Shown one piece after another: positions 14,867-24,129 of a DNA stretch of 64,000 nt. How positions within the stretch are numbered: the stretch's first letter is position 1; each line of letters begins with the position of its first letter. A program made the position numbers and the translations under genes. The notes beneath the pieces are model-generated. The model did not search any database. It saw only the letters and a list, made by a program, of their open reading frames with translations, and had not been told where the DNA came from. Source of the DNA: DATCMU01 sp036563245 (GTDB taxonomy: Bacteria > Pseudomonadota > Alphaproteobacteria > Rhizobiales > Devosiaceae). The stretch covers positions 62,001-126,000 of the forward strand of contig DATCMU010000053.1 of the NCBI GenBank assembly GCA_036563245.1, in the 5' to 3' direction.

Positions 14867-15781
14867 TCAGAAATAGCCTTCCTGTTTCTTCTTCTCCATG
14901 GAACCGGCCTGGTCGCTGTCGATCAGGCGTCCTTCACGCTCGGAGGTCCGGCTCGCCTGCATTTCCATGATGATCTCTGGCAGTGTCGCCGCCATGGACG
15001 GAATCGCTCCGGTAAGCGGGTAGCACCCCAGGGTGCGAAAGCGCACCATTCGCTCGACCGGCTTCTCGCCCTCCGCCAGGCGCATGCGCTCGTCATCAAC
15101 CATGATCAGCGTGCCGGAGCGTTCCACGACCGGGCGCGGACGGGCAAAATAGAGCGGTACGATCGGTATCTGCTCGGCATAGATATAGGTCCAGATGTCG
15201 AGTTCGGTCCAGTTGGACAGCGGGAACACACGCATGCTCTCGCCCGGGTTGAGCCGCGTGTTGAACACTCGCCACAATTCGGGCCGCTGGTTCTTGGGGT
15301 CCCACGCGTGACGCGCATTGCGGTGCGAGAAAATGCGCTCCTTGGCGCGAGACTTTTCCTCGTCACGACGCGCGCCGCCGATGGCGGCGTCATATTGACC
15401 CGCGTCCAGGGCCTGTCGCAGCGCCTGGGTCTTCATGATGTCGGTGTAGCGTGCCGAGCCGTGATCGAATGGGTTGATCCCCTGCCGGGCGCCTTCGCGA
15501 TTGGTATGCACGATCAGGCGGAACCCGAACTCCTCTGCCATGCGATCACGGAACGCGATCATCTCGCGGAACTTCCAGGTCGTATCGACATGCAGGAGCG
15601 GAAACGGAATGCGCGAAGGATAGAATGCCTTGCGCGCAAGATGCAGCAGGACGCTGGAGTCCTTGCCGATGGAATAGAGCATGACTGGCCGCTCGAACTC
15701 GGAAGCGACCTCCCTCATGATCTCGATGCTTTCCGCCTCAAGCGCCTTGAGATGCGAAAGAGCGTGGCTTTGCTCGGTCAT
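14867..15781 (-). CDS. cysD: Sulfate adenylyltransferase subunit 2
   Basis: A 304-residue ATP-sulfurylase catalytic subunit of the PP-loop adenine nucleotide hydrolase family. The PP-loop is the YSIGKDSS region (residues 36-43). LLHVDTTWKF, GGARRDEEKSRAKER and the C-terminal SEREGRLIDSDQAGSMEKKK are all typical of CysD. It forms the heterodimer with CysN that makes adenosine-5'-phosphosulfate. I chose the ATG at 15781 (MTEQSHALSHL) because the family begins there; upstream codons in the same frame are not conserved. It is the first gene of the operon, divergent from the photolyase over 196 bases. Confidence 0.95.
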   Translation of the reverse strand: MTEQSHALSHLKALEAESIEIMREVASEFERPVMLYSIGKDSSVLLHLARKAFYPSRIPFPLLHVDTTWKFREMIAFRDRMAEEFGFRLIVHTNREGARQGINPFDHGSARYTDIMKTQALRQALDAGQYDAAIGGARRDEEKSRAKERIFSHRNARHAWDPKNQRPELWRVFNTRLNPGESMRVFPLSNWTELDIWTYIYAEQIPIVPLYFARPRPVVERSGTLIMVDDERMRLAEGEKPVERMVRFRTLGCYPLTGAIPSMAATLPEIIMEMQASRTSEREGRLIDSDQAGSMEKKKQEGYF

Positions 15782-15977
15782 CGGCCTGTCCCGCAAGTGT
15801 ATCCTGGCCCCGCAGATACGCCTTGGCGCCCCTTGAGACAAGACTGTGAAATCCTGCACCTTCTGAACCGGAACACGGGTTTGCGCGTAGCCAGAAGCGA
15901 ATGGAGCGAGATTTCGCCGCGCGCAAGATCTCCGACCAAGCCACCCATACCAGCACCAAAGACAGGAAAACTATTTC

Positions 15978-17393
15978 ATGGCCAATAAGGCCCTAGTGTG
16001 GTTTCGCAACGATTTGCGGATTTCAGACAACCCGGCGCTGACAGCGGCTATCGATCGCCATGACGGGGTGTTGGCAGTGTACGTCCACGAGTCGATGCCT
16101 GGCCTTCGACCGGCGGGCGCCGCCGCGCGCTGGTGGCTGAACCGTTCCCTGAACCAACTGAACGTCGATCTTGCCGGGATCGGGGTCCCACTGAGGGTTG
16201 TGGCCGGACAAACCGCGCAGGAAATCGCGCGGTTATCCGCGGCCGAAGACGTCACCGCGGTCTACTGGAACCGCCGGTACGGTCATGCGGAACGTGAAGT
16301 CGATGGCGGCATCATGCGGGATCTGCGGGCGCGCGGACTTACTGTTGAGAGCAGCAATGCCTCGCTGCTCGTCGAGCCCTTCGATATCGCCACGCAGGCT
16401 GGTGCGCCGTTCGCGGTCTTCACACCCTTCTGGCGGGCATTGAGATCGCGTGCCATCCCTGCCCCGCTCCCCGCTCCCCAACCCCGACACACGCCTTTCA
16501 AGCCGGCCAGCATCGATGGCGACTACATTGCGCCGCCCTGGACCCGGAAGCTTGCCGAATGCAACATGCCGGGAGCAGCCGCGGCCGAGCGCGCGCTTTT
16601 CGCTTTTGTCGATGATGACCTGGCGCGCTACGCCTCGACGCGCGATTTCCCGGCGGAGCGTCGGACGTCCTTGCTATCGGCGCACCTGCGTTTTGGGGAA
16701 ATCGGGCCTCGCCAGGTCTGGCATGCGATCCGGCTCGCCGCGGATAGAGACCCTTTTCTCGAATCCAGTGCCGAAAAATTCCTGTCTGAACTTGGCTGGC
16801 GGGAGTTCTGCTATCACCTGATGTACCACCGCGCCGATATCTCCTGCGTCCCCATGAATTCGCGGTTCGAGGGCATGTCGTGGCGGCACGATCCGGACGC
16901 CTTATCCAAATGGCAGCGGGGCATGACCGGGATTCCGATGGTCGATGCAGGAATGCGTGAGTTGTGGGCCACGGGACGGATGCACAATCGCGTCAGGATG
17001 GTGGTGGCATCGTTCCTCACCAAGAACCTGCTCATGGACTGGCGCCTGGGCGAACAATGGTTCTGGGAAACCCTGGTCGATGCCGATCCAGCCAGCAATC
17101 CCGCGAACTGGCAGTGGGTCGCAGGGTGTGGCGCCGACGCAGCTCCCTATTTCCGGGTGTTCAATCCAGTCTTGCAGGGCGAGCGTTTCGATCCCGAAGG
17201 CCGGTATGTCCGTCAATGGGTCCCGGAACTCGCGGACCGGCCTCCTGCACGTATTCACCACCCACTCGAGAAGTCGGTATTGGTGACGGGGTCAGAACAG
17301 GACAAGCCCGAGCGCGGCTATCCCGGACCGCTTGTCGATCTCAAGGCCAGCCGGCAGCGGGCGCTCGATGCCTATGCGGCATTGCGCGAATAG
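15978..17393 (+). CDS. phrB: Deoxyribodipyrimidine photolyase (class I, FAD type)
   Basis: A 471-residue light-driven DNA repair enzyme. The N-terminal alpha/beta domain starts ALVWFRNDLRISDNPAL. The C-terminal helical FAD domain contains ELGWREFCYHLMYH, GMTGIPMVDAGMRELWATG, the NRVRMVVASFLTKNLL helix and the highly conserved WQWVAGCGADAAPYFR segment, which binds flavin near the Trp electron-transfer chain. Length is normal for microbial CPD photolyases. An antenna chromophore (MTHF or other) is likely but not readable. It has its own Shine-Dalgarno (AGGAAAA) and is followed by 162 gene-free bases. A cryptochrome-like role cannot be excluded from sequence alone. Confidence 0.93.
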   Translation: MANKALVWFRNDLRISDNPALTAAIDRHDGVLAVYVHESMPGLRPAGAAARWWLNRSLNQLNVDLAGIGVPLRVVAGQTAQEIARLSAAEDVTAVYWNRRYGHAEREVDGGIMRDLRARGLTVESSNASLLVEPFDIATQAGAPFAVFTPFWRALRSRAIPAPLPAPQPRHTPFKPASIDGDYIAPPWTRKLAECNMPGAAAAERALFAFVDDDLARYASTRDFPAERRTSLLSAHLRFGEIGPRQVWHAIRLAADRDPFLESSAEKFLSELGWREFCYHLMYHRADISCVPMNSRFEGMSWRHDPDALSKWQRGMTGIPMVDAGMRELWATGRMHNRVRMVVASFLTKNLLMDWRLGEQWFWETLVDADPASNPANWQWVAGCGADAAPYFRVFNPVLQGERFDPEGRYVRQWVPELADRPPARIHHPLEKSVLVTGSEQDKPERGYPGPLVDLKASRQRALDAYAALRE

Positions 17394-17555
17394 CGACAAC
17401 AAGAGACCGGGTTCCCCTCGAGCATCGAGGCAACGTTAAAATGTTCCGCGATGCCCCCTGTACTGAAAAAGCCTTGTCCTTTCGAGGATTATGGCTTGTG
17501 GTAGGGCCTGCCCGTCCTTACGATCTGCGCCGAACAATCAAGACGACAAGCTCCC

Positions 17556-18587
17556 ATGCATCGATATAGCGATATTCCTTCCCTGATCGGCAACACCCCG
17601 CTGATCCGTCTCAACCGCGTCTCCGAAATGACCGGATGTGAAATCTGGGGCAAGGCCGAGTTTCTAAATCCCGGCCAGTCGGTCAAGGATCGTGCGGCGC
17701 TCTATATCATCAGGGATGCCATTGCCCGGGGCGAGCTTCGGCCGGGCGGCACAATTGTCGAGGGTACGGCCGGCAATACCGGCATAGGCCTTGCGACTGT
17801 TGCCAACGCGATGGGTTTCAAGACGGTCATCGTAATCCCGGAAACCCAGAGCCAGGAAAAGAAGGATGCACTGCGCCTGCTGGGTGCCGATCTGATCGAA
17901 GTGCCGGCAAAGCCCTACCGCGATCCCAACAACTATGTGAAGGTCTCGTCGCGGCTCGCCCAGCAACTGGCAGCCGACCTGCCGGGCGGTGCGGTCTGGG
18001 CGAACCAGTTCGACAATGTCGCCAACCGGCAGGCGCATGTGGAGACGACCGGGCCGGAAATCTTCGAACAGACCGACGGGGCGGTCGACGGGTTCATATG
18101 CTCGGTGGGATCAGGCGGTACGCTTGGTGGCATTGCGCTGGCGCTCAAGGAGCGCAACAAGAACATCCGGATCGGGCTTGCCGACCCCGAAGGCGCCGCG
18201 CTCTATAGCTACTATAAGACCGGTGAACTCAAGTCTTCCGGATCCTCGATCACCGAGGGCATCGGCCAGGGGCGGATTACTGCGAATCTCGCCGACCTGG
18301 AGGTCGATCTCGCCTACCAGATACCGGATGCCGAGGCCCTGCCCTATGTCTTCGACCTGCTGGAACACGAAGGCTTGTGCCTTGGCGGCTCCAGCGCCAT
18401 AAATGTTGCCGGCGCGGTGCGCATGGCCCGCGACCTCGGGCCGGGAAAAACAATCGTGACGGTGCTGTGCGACTACGGAAACCGCTATCAGTCCAAGCTG
18501 TTCAATCCCGATTTCCTCAGGTCGAAAGACCTGCCGGTCCCGGCATGGCTCGAACGGCGCAGCGAATACGAAATTCCGTTCGAGTAA
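17556..18587 (+). CDS. cysK: Cysteine synthase A
   Basis: A 343-residue PLP enzyme that condenses O-acetylserine with sulfide to cysteine. The PLP lysine is K44 in NPGQSVKDRAA. The asparagine loop TAGNTGIGLA (71-80) and the phosphate-binding SVGSGGTLGGIA loop near 183 are intact, and the conserved GIGQGRI and LGGSSAIN segments follow. It is slightly longer than enteric CysK because of a C-terminal tail (DLPVPAWLERR), common in alphaproteobacteria. It lies close to cysD-cysNC but on the opposite strand, so the sulfur genes are clustered but not one operon. The cardiolipin synthase begins 23 bases downstream and may be co-transcribed. Confidence 0.93.
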   Translation: MHRYSDIPSLIGNTPLIRLNRVSEMTGCEIWGKAEFLNPGQSVKDRAALYIIRDAIARGELRPGGTIVEGTAGNTGIGLATVANAMGFKTVIVIPETQSQEKKDALRLLGADLIEVPAKPYRDPNNYVKVSSRLAQQLAADLPGGAVWANQFDNVANRQAHVETTGPEIFEQTDGAVDGFICSVGSGGTLGGIALALKERNKNIRIGLADPEGAALYSYYKTGELKSSGSSITEGIGQGRITANLADLEVDLAYQIPDAEALPYVFDLLEHEGLCLGGSSAINVAGAVRMARDLGPGKTIVTVLCDYGNRYQSKLFNPDFLRSKDLPVPAWLERRSEYEIPFE

Positions 18588-18610
18588 TGGCCGACGGGGA
18601 GTAACGGTTC

Positions 18611-20062
18611 ATGTTGCTCCCCGCCGAATGGCTCGAATTCATCGTCACCAACTCGCGCATCCTCACGGCGCTAACCCTGATCGCCTTTCCCATCGCGCTG
18701 ATCTGCGTGGGGCGCGAACTGTTCAATTCGCGCACCTCGCAGGGGGCCGTTGCGTGGATTCTGTCGCTTCTTCTGCTGCCCTTTCCGACCGTTCTGTTCT
18801 ATCTGGCCTTCGGCTGGAAGCAATTCGACGACTACGCGTCCCTTCAGACCCATACCGGGCGTGACAGGCGAGCGGAGCGGGCCCGCGAACTGCTTATCGT
18901 CGACGAGGCCGCCACAGAGGACTGGAAGGTCCTGGCGCGCGTCGCACAGATGCCATTCCTGGCGGGCAACAGTGCCGAACTGCTCATCGACGGCACCGCG
19001 ACATTCGCGTCGTTGTTCGAGGGAATCGATCGCGCCAGGCACTACATACTGGTGGAGTTCTTCACCATCCGCGACGATCGGCTTGGCCAGGAACTGGCCG
19101 ATCACCTGATCGAGCGGGCACGCGCTGGCGTCAGCGTCCGCGTGCTCTACGACGATGTGGGAAGCCGGGGATTGTCGAAAGCCTATCTCGACCGCTTGCG
19201 CGCGGCTGGTGTGCAAGTCGCGGCTTTCAACCAGCAGCACCAGTGGCTGCGGCTATACGGCCCAATGCGTATCAACTATCGCAATCACAGAAAGATCGTT
19301 GTCGTGGATGGCGTCGAGGCCTGGGTTGGCGGACACAATGTGGCTGTCGACTATCTGGGGGAGAATGCCGAATTCGGCCACTGGCGCGATACTCACGTTC
19401 ACCTGAGGGGACCTGCCGCCCTCGCCTGCGCGCTCGTCTTCCGCGAGGACTGGGCCTGGGCGACAGGCGAACAGCTTCCCGCCACGCTGCCCGACGAAGT
19501 GGAGCACGAGGGCAAGGAACCCGTCCTGGCCATGCCGACCGGCCCGGCCGACAAGCTGGAAGACTGCGCCATCGCCTTCACCGAGGCGATGAGCCGGGCA
19601 AAGCGCCGACTATGGATCGTCAGTCCCTACTTCGTCCCTGGCCCGGACATACAGACCGCGTTCTATGCGGCGGTCCTTCGCGGCGTTGACGTGAGGATAT
19701 TGTTGCCCCGCAAGGCGGACCACCGGCTGGTCTGGCTGGCCAGCTATGCGCATGCTGACGACATGGTGGCACACGGGGTCAAGATCTACCGCTACAACAG
19801 CGGCTTTCTGCACGAAAAAGTCATCCTGGTGGACGACGAAATCGCCGGCGTGGGCACGGTGAACTTCGACAACAGGTCATTCCGCATCAATTTCGAGATC
19901 ACCCTGTGGTTCACCGGACCGGACTTCATATCGAAGGTGGCCAGCATGCTCGAGACCGATTTTGCCGCCTCGACGCTGACGACCTCGGCCGAATTGTCGG
20001 GCCGTCCGCTCTACTTCCGCCTGGCCGCACAGATCGCCAAATTGTTCTCGCCGCTCTTGTGA
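18611..20062 (+). CDS. cls: Cardiolipin synthase (phospholipase D family)
   Basis: A 483-residue inner-membrane enzyme that makes cardiolipin from phosphatidylglycerol. Two N-terminal membrane helices (about 15-36 and 44-68) are followed by two PLD domains with intact HKD motifs: H226-x-K228-x4-D233 in NHRKIVVVDG, and H401-x-K403-x4-D408 in HEKVILVDD. IVSPYFVPGPD and VGTVNFDNRSF are also typical. Length matches ClsA-type enzymes. The gene directly follows cysK (23-base gap) and precedes the alanyl-tRNA editing gene by 55 bases; these may share a transcript. Confidence 0.94.
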   Translation: MLLPAEWLEFIVTNSRILTALTLIAFPIALICVGRELFNSRTSQGAVAWILSLLLLPFPTVLFYLAFGWKQFDDYASLQTHTGRDRRAERARELLIVDEAATEDWKVLARVAQMPFLAGNSAELLIDGTATFASLFEGIDRARHYILVEFFTIRDDRLGQELADHLIERARAGVSVRVLYDDVGSRGLSKAYLDRLRAAGVQVAAFNQQHQWLRLYGPMRINYRNHRKIVVVDGVEAWVGGHNVAVDYLGENAEFGHWRDTHVHLRGPAALACALVFREDWAWATGEQLPATLPDEVEHEGKEPVLAMPTGPADKLEDCAIAFTEAMSRAKRRLWIVSPYFVPGPDIQTAFYAAVLRGVDVRILLPRKADHRLVWLASYAHADDMVAHGVKIYRYNSGFLHEKVILVDDEIAGVGTVNFDNRSFRINFEITLWFTGPDFISKVASMLETDFAASTLTTSAELSGRPLYFRLAAQIAKLFSPLL

Positions 20063-20117
20063 CCGGACGCGTCTTGGGCCAGTCTCGGCACTCTCCAGTG
20101 AACCGATTTTCGTGAAC

Positions 20118-20843
20118 ATGACCGAACTGCTTTTTCGAACCGACGCCTACCTGCAATCGATGGACGCCGTGGTTACGGAGATCACCGGCGACGGCGCGAT
20201 CATTCTCGACCGAACGGTGTTCTACGCGACTTCGGGCGGTCAACCCGGCGATGCCGGCGCGTTGGAACTGCCCAATGGCAACGAAATACCGATTGCCGTC
20301 GCGATCCACCCCGCGGACCGCACACGGGTTGCCCATCTTCCGGAAGCCGGCGCGCCGCTGCCTGAAATCGGCGACGTTGTGACCGGCCGCATCGACTGGG
20401 AACGGCGGCACAGGTTGATGCGCATGCACACTGCCCTGCATCTGCTGTCCGTCGTCCTGCCCTATCCGGTAACCGGCGGCTCCATCGGAACGGACAAGGG
20501 ACGGCTCGATTTCGACATGAGCGAGACACCCGAGGACCGCGATGCACTGGAAGACGCACTGAACGCCCTGGTGGCTGCCGATCACCCGGTAAGTGACGAG
20601 TGGATCACGGACGAGGAGCTTGCGGCAAATCCCGATCTGGTCAAGACCATGAACGTCAAGCCACCAGTGGGACAGGGTCGGGTCCGGCTGGTGCGTATCG
20701 GCTCCGGATCGGCCACGGTCGACCTGCAGCCCTGCGGCGGCACGCATGTTCGCCAGACCGGCGAAATCGGTCGCCTCGCCCTCGGCAAGATCGAAAAGAA
20801 GGGCCGCGCCAACCGGCGCGTCAGCATTCATTTCGCCGAGTGA
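20118..20843 (+). CDS. Alanyl-tRNA editing protein AlaX-type
   Basis: A protein of about 241 residues related to the editing domain of alanyl-tRNA synthetase; it hydrolyses mischarged Ser- or Gly-tRNA(Ala) in trans. The zinc site is visible as HxxxH in MHTALHLL (about residues 104 and 108) and CxxxH in PCGGTH (about 206 and 210). The N-terminal FYATSGGQPGD segment is diagnostic. I prefer the ATG at 20118 (MTELLF); an in-frame GTG at 20112 adds two residues, and neither has a strong ribosome binding site. It ends 12 bases before the end of the convergent aapJ-like gene. Confidence 0.9.
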   Translation: MTELLFRTDAYLQSMDAVVTEITGDGAIILDRTVFYATSGGQPGDAGALELPNGNEIPIAVAIHPADRTRVAHLPEAGAPLPEIGDVVTGRIDWERRHRLMRMHTALHLLSVVLPYPVTGGSIGTDKGRLDFDMSETPEDRDALEDALNALVAADHPVSDEWITDEELAANPDLVKTMNVKPPVGQGRVRLVRIGSGSATVDLQPCGGTHVRQTGEIGRLALGKIEKKGRANRRVSIHFAE

Positions 20844-20855
20844 AGCCCGGTCGGC

Positions 20856-21899
20856 CTAGCGAACCGGGGGGGCGTACATCAGGCCGCCCTTTGTCCAGAG
20901 TGCATTCTGACCGCGAAGCAGCGGCACGCCTGCGCGCGTGCCAAAATTGCGGTCATAGATCTCGCCATAGTTGCCGACCGCCCGAATAACCTTCTGCATC
21001 CAGTCCTGGCTCAGCCCCAGGGGCTTGCCGAAATCTCCGTCGAGGCCAAGCAGACGACGAATTGCAGGATTTCTCGCAGAAAGCATCGAATCGACGTTGA
21101 CCGACGTCACGCCCAGCTCCTCGGCATTGATCAGGGCGTATAGCGTCCAACGCACGATGTCGAACCAGCGATCGTCGTCGCTGCGCACTACCGGTCCCAG
21201 AGGAGCTTTCGAGATTCGTTCGGGCACGATCCGTTGAGCGCCGGGATCCTGCATCTCGATCTGGATGGCGTGAAGCAGGCTGGCGCGTGCCGAAATCGCG
21301 TTGCATAACCCTGCCTTGTAGGCGATGGCGAGATCGGCAGGGTCTTCGTAAAGAACTTCACTGTAGCTCGCCTGGTTCTCGAAGAAGAACTGCCGGAGGC
21401 GGCTGAGCTCATCGCTGTCATCGACGACGCAGATCTTTACCCCGTCCAGTTCGTAGGCCGAAACGGCTCCCAGCGACTGGGGCACCAATATCCCCTGCCC
21501 ATCAAAAAAGGACGTGGCAACATAACGTACCCGGTAACTGGTATCCCTTGTCAGGTTCCATGCCGCGTCCCTGACCAGGAGGTCGAGTTCCCCTGTCTGC
21601 AACTGGGCGAAACGGGCGTCGCCGGTCAGTGGCCGGAACTGAACGAGATTGGGATCACCAAAGACGGCCGCGGCGACCGCCCGGCAGATATCGACATCGA
21701 ATCCTGCCCACAATCCATTTTCAAGCTGCTCGGCAAAACCAGGGAGTGCATGGCTGGACGCACAGACCAGGTGTCCACGCTCGCGGACCTTCTCCAGCGT
21801 CTGGGAGGACGCCTGTCCGGTCGACAAGGCCAATGCCAGCACCGCCAAGACGAACGGCCACAGCCACATTGATCCCGCGCGCTTCAATCTGATCGGCAC
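20856..21899 (-). CDS. Second AapJ-like amino-acid ABC substrate-binding protein
   Basis: A 347-residue periplasmic solute-binding protein with an N-terminal hydrophobic signal (about 11-32), then the amino-acid binding-protein fold: VRERGHLVCASSHALPGFAE, GFDVDICRAVAAA, and a C-terminus ALWTKGGLMYAPPVR matching AapJ/BztA proteins. It shares the overall plan with AapJ at 25429 but is clearly diverged. It lies downstream of aapP on the same strand after a 240-base gap, so it could be an alternative binding protein for the AapQMP core. The longest start is a GTG at 21899; an ATG at 21869 is possible. Confidence 0.82.
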   Translation of the reverse strand: MPIRLKRAGSMWLWPFVLAVLALALSTGQASSQTLEKVRERGHLVCASSHALPGFAEQLENGLWAGFDVDICRAVAAAVFGDPNLVQFRPLTGDARFAQLQTGELDLLVRDAAWNLTRDTSYRVRYVATSFFDGQGILVPQSLGAVSAYELDGVKICVVDDSDELSRLRQFFFENQASYSEVLYEDPADLAIAYKAGLCNAISARASLLHAIQIEMQDPGAQRIVPERISKAPLGPVVRSDDDRWFDIVRWTLYALINAEELGVTSVNVDSMLSARNPAIRRLLGLDGDFGKPLGLSQDWMQKVIRAVGNYGEIYDRNFGTRAGVPLLRGQNALWTKGGLMYAPPVR

Positions 21900-22139
21900 C
21901 GTATCTACCCCTGGCTCCCGGTCGGCTTGGATGCGACGGGCACTCGCCGGTGCGATCCTCCCGCGTCAGTCCTTGCAAGACGTTGCCTGGGCATTCTGTC
22001 ATGCTTGAAGGCACGGTCAAGGCGTCGGGCCCGATATTGCCCCCTCAATCCCGTACCCGGTTCGACCGGATCGCCGCCGCGCTCAAGGCCCGCGCAATAT
22101 CTGGCGCGGGATCCGATCCTGCTTCACACGGTCTTTGCG

Positions 22140-22940
22140 CTAGTGAAGGATCTGGCTCAAGAACAGTTTTGTCCGCTCGTGCTGCGGATTGGAGAAGAAC
22201 TGTTCGGGTTCGTTCTGCTCGATGATCTGCCCCTGGTCCATGAAGATGACCCGGTTTGCCACCTGGCGGGCGAAGCCCATCTCGTGCGTGACGCAGAGCA
22301 TCGTCATGCCCTCTTCGGCAAGACTTACCATCACGTCCAGAACTTCCTTGATCATTTCCGGGTCCAGCGCCGACGTCGGCTCGTCGAACAGCATGATCTT
22401 GGGATTCATGCACAGCGAGCGAGCGATGGCGACACGCTGCTGCTGCCCGCCGGAGAGCTGGCCGGGGAACTTGTTCGCCTGCTCCGGGATCTTCACGCGT
22501 TCGAGAAAATGCATCGCCGTTTTCTCTGCCTCGGCCTTGGGAATCCCCCGCACCCAAATCGGCGCCAGCGTACAGTTCTGCATGATGGTGAGGTGCGGAA
22601 AAAGATTGAAGTGCTGGAACACCATGCCGACTTCGCGTCGCACCTCATCGATCCGCTTCAAGTCGTTGGTCAACTCAACTCCGTCGACCACGATCTTGCC
22701 CTGCTGGTGTTCCTCCAGCCGGTTGATGCAACGGATCAGTGTCGACTTTCCCGACCCCGAAGGACCGGCGATCACTATGCGCTCGCCTTCCATCACTCGA
22801 AGATTTATGTCGCGCAACACGTGGAATTCACCGTACCACTTGTGCATGCCAACGATGTCGACCGCCACATTGGTGTCGGACACAGCCATCCTGCTGCGGT
22901 CGACCTGGCGTTCCTGCTCGGTTGTCTGATCAACACTCAT
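22140..22940 (-). CDS. aapP: General L-amino acid ABC transporter, ATP-binding protein
   Basis: A 266-residue cytosolic ABC ATPase with Walker A GPSGSGKST, signature LSGGQQQRVAIARSL and Walker B IMLFDEPTSALDPE followed by the H-loop VTHEMGF. The polar amino-acid uptake subfamily is indicated by the internal MHKWYGEFHVLRDINL and by its neighbours. It powers uptake of a broad range of L-amino acids through AapQ/AapM. It begins 6 bases after aapM ends, consistent with translational coupling. The N-terminal extension (about 25 residues before the ABC domain) is typical of AapP. Confidence 0.95.
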   Translation of the reverse strand: MSVDQTTEQERQVDRSRMAVSDTNVAVDIVGMHKWYGEFHVLRDINLRVMEGERIVIAGPSGSGKSTLIRCINRLEEHQQGKIVVDGVELTNDLKRIDEVRREVGMVFQHFNLFPHLTIMQNCTLAPIWVRGIPKAEAEKTAMHFLERVKIPEQANKFPGQLSGGQQQRVAIARSLCMNPKIMLFDEPTSALDPEMIKEVLDVMVSLAEEGMTMLCVTHEMGFARQVANRVIFMDQGQIIEQNEPEQFFSNPQHERTKLFLSQILH

Positions 22941-22946
22941 TGCATT

Positions 22947-24119
22947 TCACCTTTTGTGTCCGGTGTGCAGCCGCTGCTCCATGAAGATCGAGTAGCGGGA
23001 CATGGAAAAACAGAAGATCCAGAAGACCATGGCGGCAAATATGTAGCCGGTCATGGCCTGGGTAGGCGCGGCCCAATTCGCATCGGCGTTGGCGGACTGG
23101 ACTGTCTTGAGAAGATCGAAGATGCCGATGATCGAAACCAGTGAAGTGTCCTTGAACAACGCAATGAAGGTATTCACGATGCCGGGGATCACGTGCTTGA
23201 GTGCCTGGGGCAGGATGATGAACATCATCGACTTCCAGTAGTTCAGGCCCAATGCAGAGGCCGCTTCATACTGCCCCTTGGGCAGGGCCTGCAGGCCGCC
23301 GCGCACGACTTCAGCCATATATGCCGAATTGAAGAGCGCAACGCCGACCAGCGCACGCAGCAACTTGTCGACATTGACCCCCTCGGGCATGAAAAGTGGC
23401 AGCATGATCGATGCCATGAAGAGCACGGTGATCAGGGGCACAGCCCGCCACAGTTCGATATAGGCAACGCAGAGCATGCGAATGACGGGCAGCCTGGATT
23501 GTCGCCCCAGGGCGAGAACGATACCGAAGGGCAACGACGTCACGATCCCCACCAGCCCGATGATGAGCGTGACGGTCAGCCCGCCCCATTGTTCGGTGGG
23601 AACCTCGCTCAGACCGAACATCCCACCGTTGAGCATCACGTAGACAATGATGGGAAAGACCACGAAGAACAGGAGCGCGTTGAATGCCTTGAACGGGACC
23701 GACGGAATCATCAACGGCACGATCAGTATCAGGCCGATGGCGAAAACCAGGTTCACGCGCCATTGGGCCAGAATCTCGTTGAGAATACCGGCCTGCCCTG
23801 CCCAGCGCGCATCAGGAGGAAAGAAGCCGTAAATGAAGAAGTCCATGCGGTGCCACACATAGGTCCAGCACGCACCGACACCCTGGATACGGCAAGCATC
23901 GCCATCGTCACCGGTCCATACCGCGTGTCCGATCAGGAAGTTGTAAAGGTTCGGCACGATCCACAAGACGAACGCGGCGCCGATGATGGTCAGCACTGTG
24001 TCGGCCGGCGTTGCGAACAGGTTCTTGCGCATCCAGCCTACGACGCCGGAATTGCTTGCCGGAGCCGGACTTGCCGGCACCATTTCGTCGCGAACAAAGA
24101 CGGGTGAGGTATCTGGCAT
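22947..24119 (-). CDS. aapM: General L-amino acid ABC transporter, permease AapM
   Basis: A 390-residue inner-membrane permease of the HisM/AapM class, much longer than enteric HisM because of the AapM-specific periplasmic insert with ACRIQGVGACWTYV. The EAA-type loop is EAASALGLNYWKSMMFIILPQALK, which docks on AapP (quoted in parts: EAASALGLN, then ILPQALK). I chose the ATG at 24119 because GGGAGAG lies just upstream; a longer frame to 24149 overlaps aapQ. It is third in the aapJQMP order. Confidence 0.93.
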   Translation of the reverse strand: MPDTSPVFVRDEMVPASPAPASNSGVVGWMRKNLFATPADTVLTIIGAAFVLWIVPNLYNFLIGHAVWTGDDGDACRIQGVGACWTYVWHRMDFFIYGFFPPDARWAGQAGILNEILAQWRVNLVFAIGLILIVPLMIPSVPFKAFNALLFFVVFPIIVYVMLNGGMFGLSEVPTEQWGGLTVTLIIGLVGIVTSLPFGIVLALGRQSRLPVIRMLCVAYIELWRAVPLITVLFMASIMLPLFMPEGVNVDKLLRALVGVALFNSAYMAEVVRGGLQALPKGQYEAASALGLNYWKSMMFIILPQALKHVIPGIVNTFIALFKDTSLVSIIGIFDLLKTVQSANADANWAAPTQAMTGYIFAAMVFWIFCFSMSRYSIFMEQRLHTGHKR

Positions 24120-24129
24120 GGCGCTCTCC

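Noticed and set aside
12923..15781. Nodulation genes nodP/nodQ
   Set aside because: CysD and fused CysNC resemble NodPQ, but there are no other nod genes or nod boxes; housekeeping sulfate assimilation next to cysK is simpler.
13844..15988. Long plus-strand open frame (about 714 codons) opposite cysNC and cysD
   Set aside because: It spans two well-supported genes and their spacer on the other strand and has no domain features; it is a codon-bias shadow.
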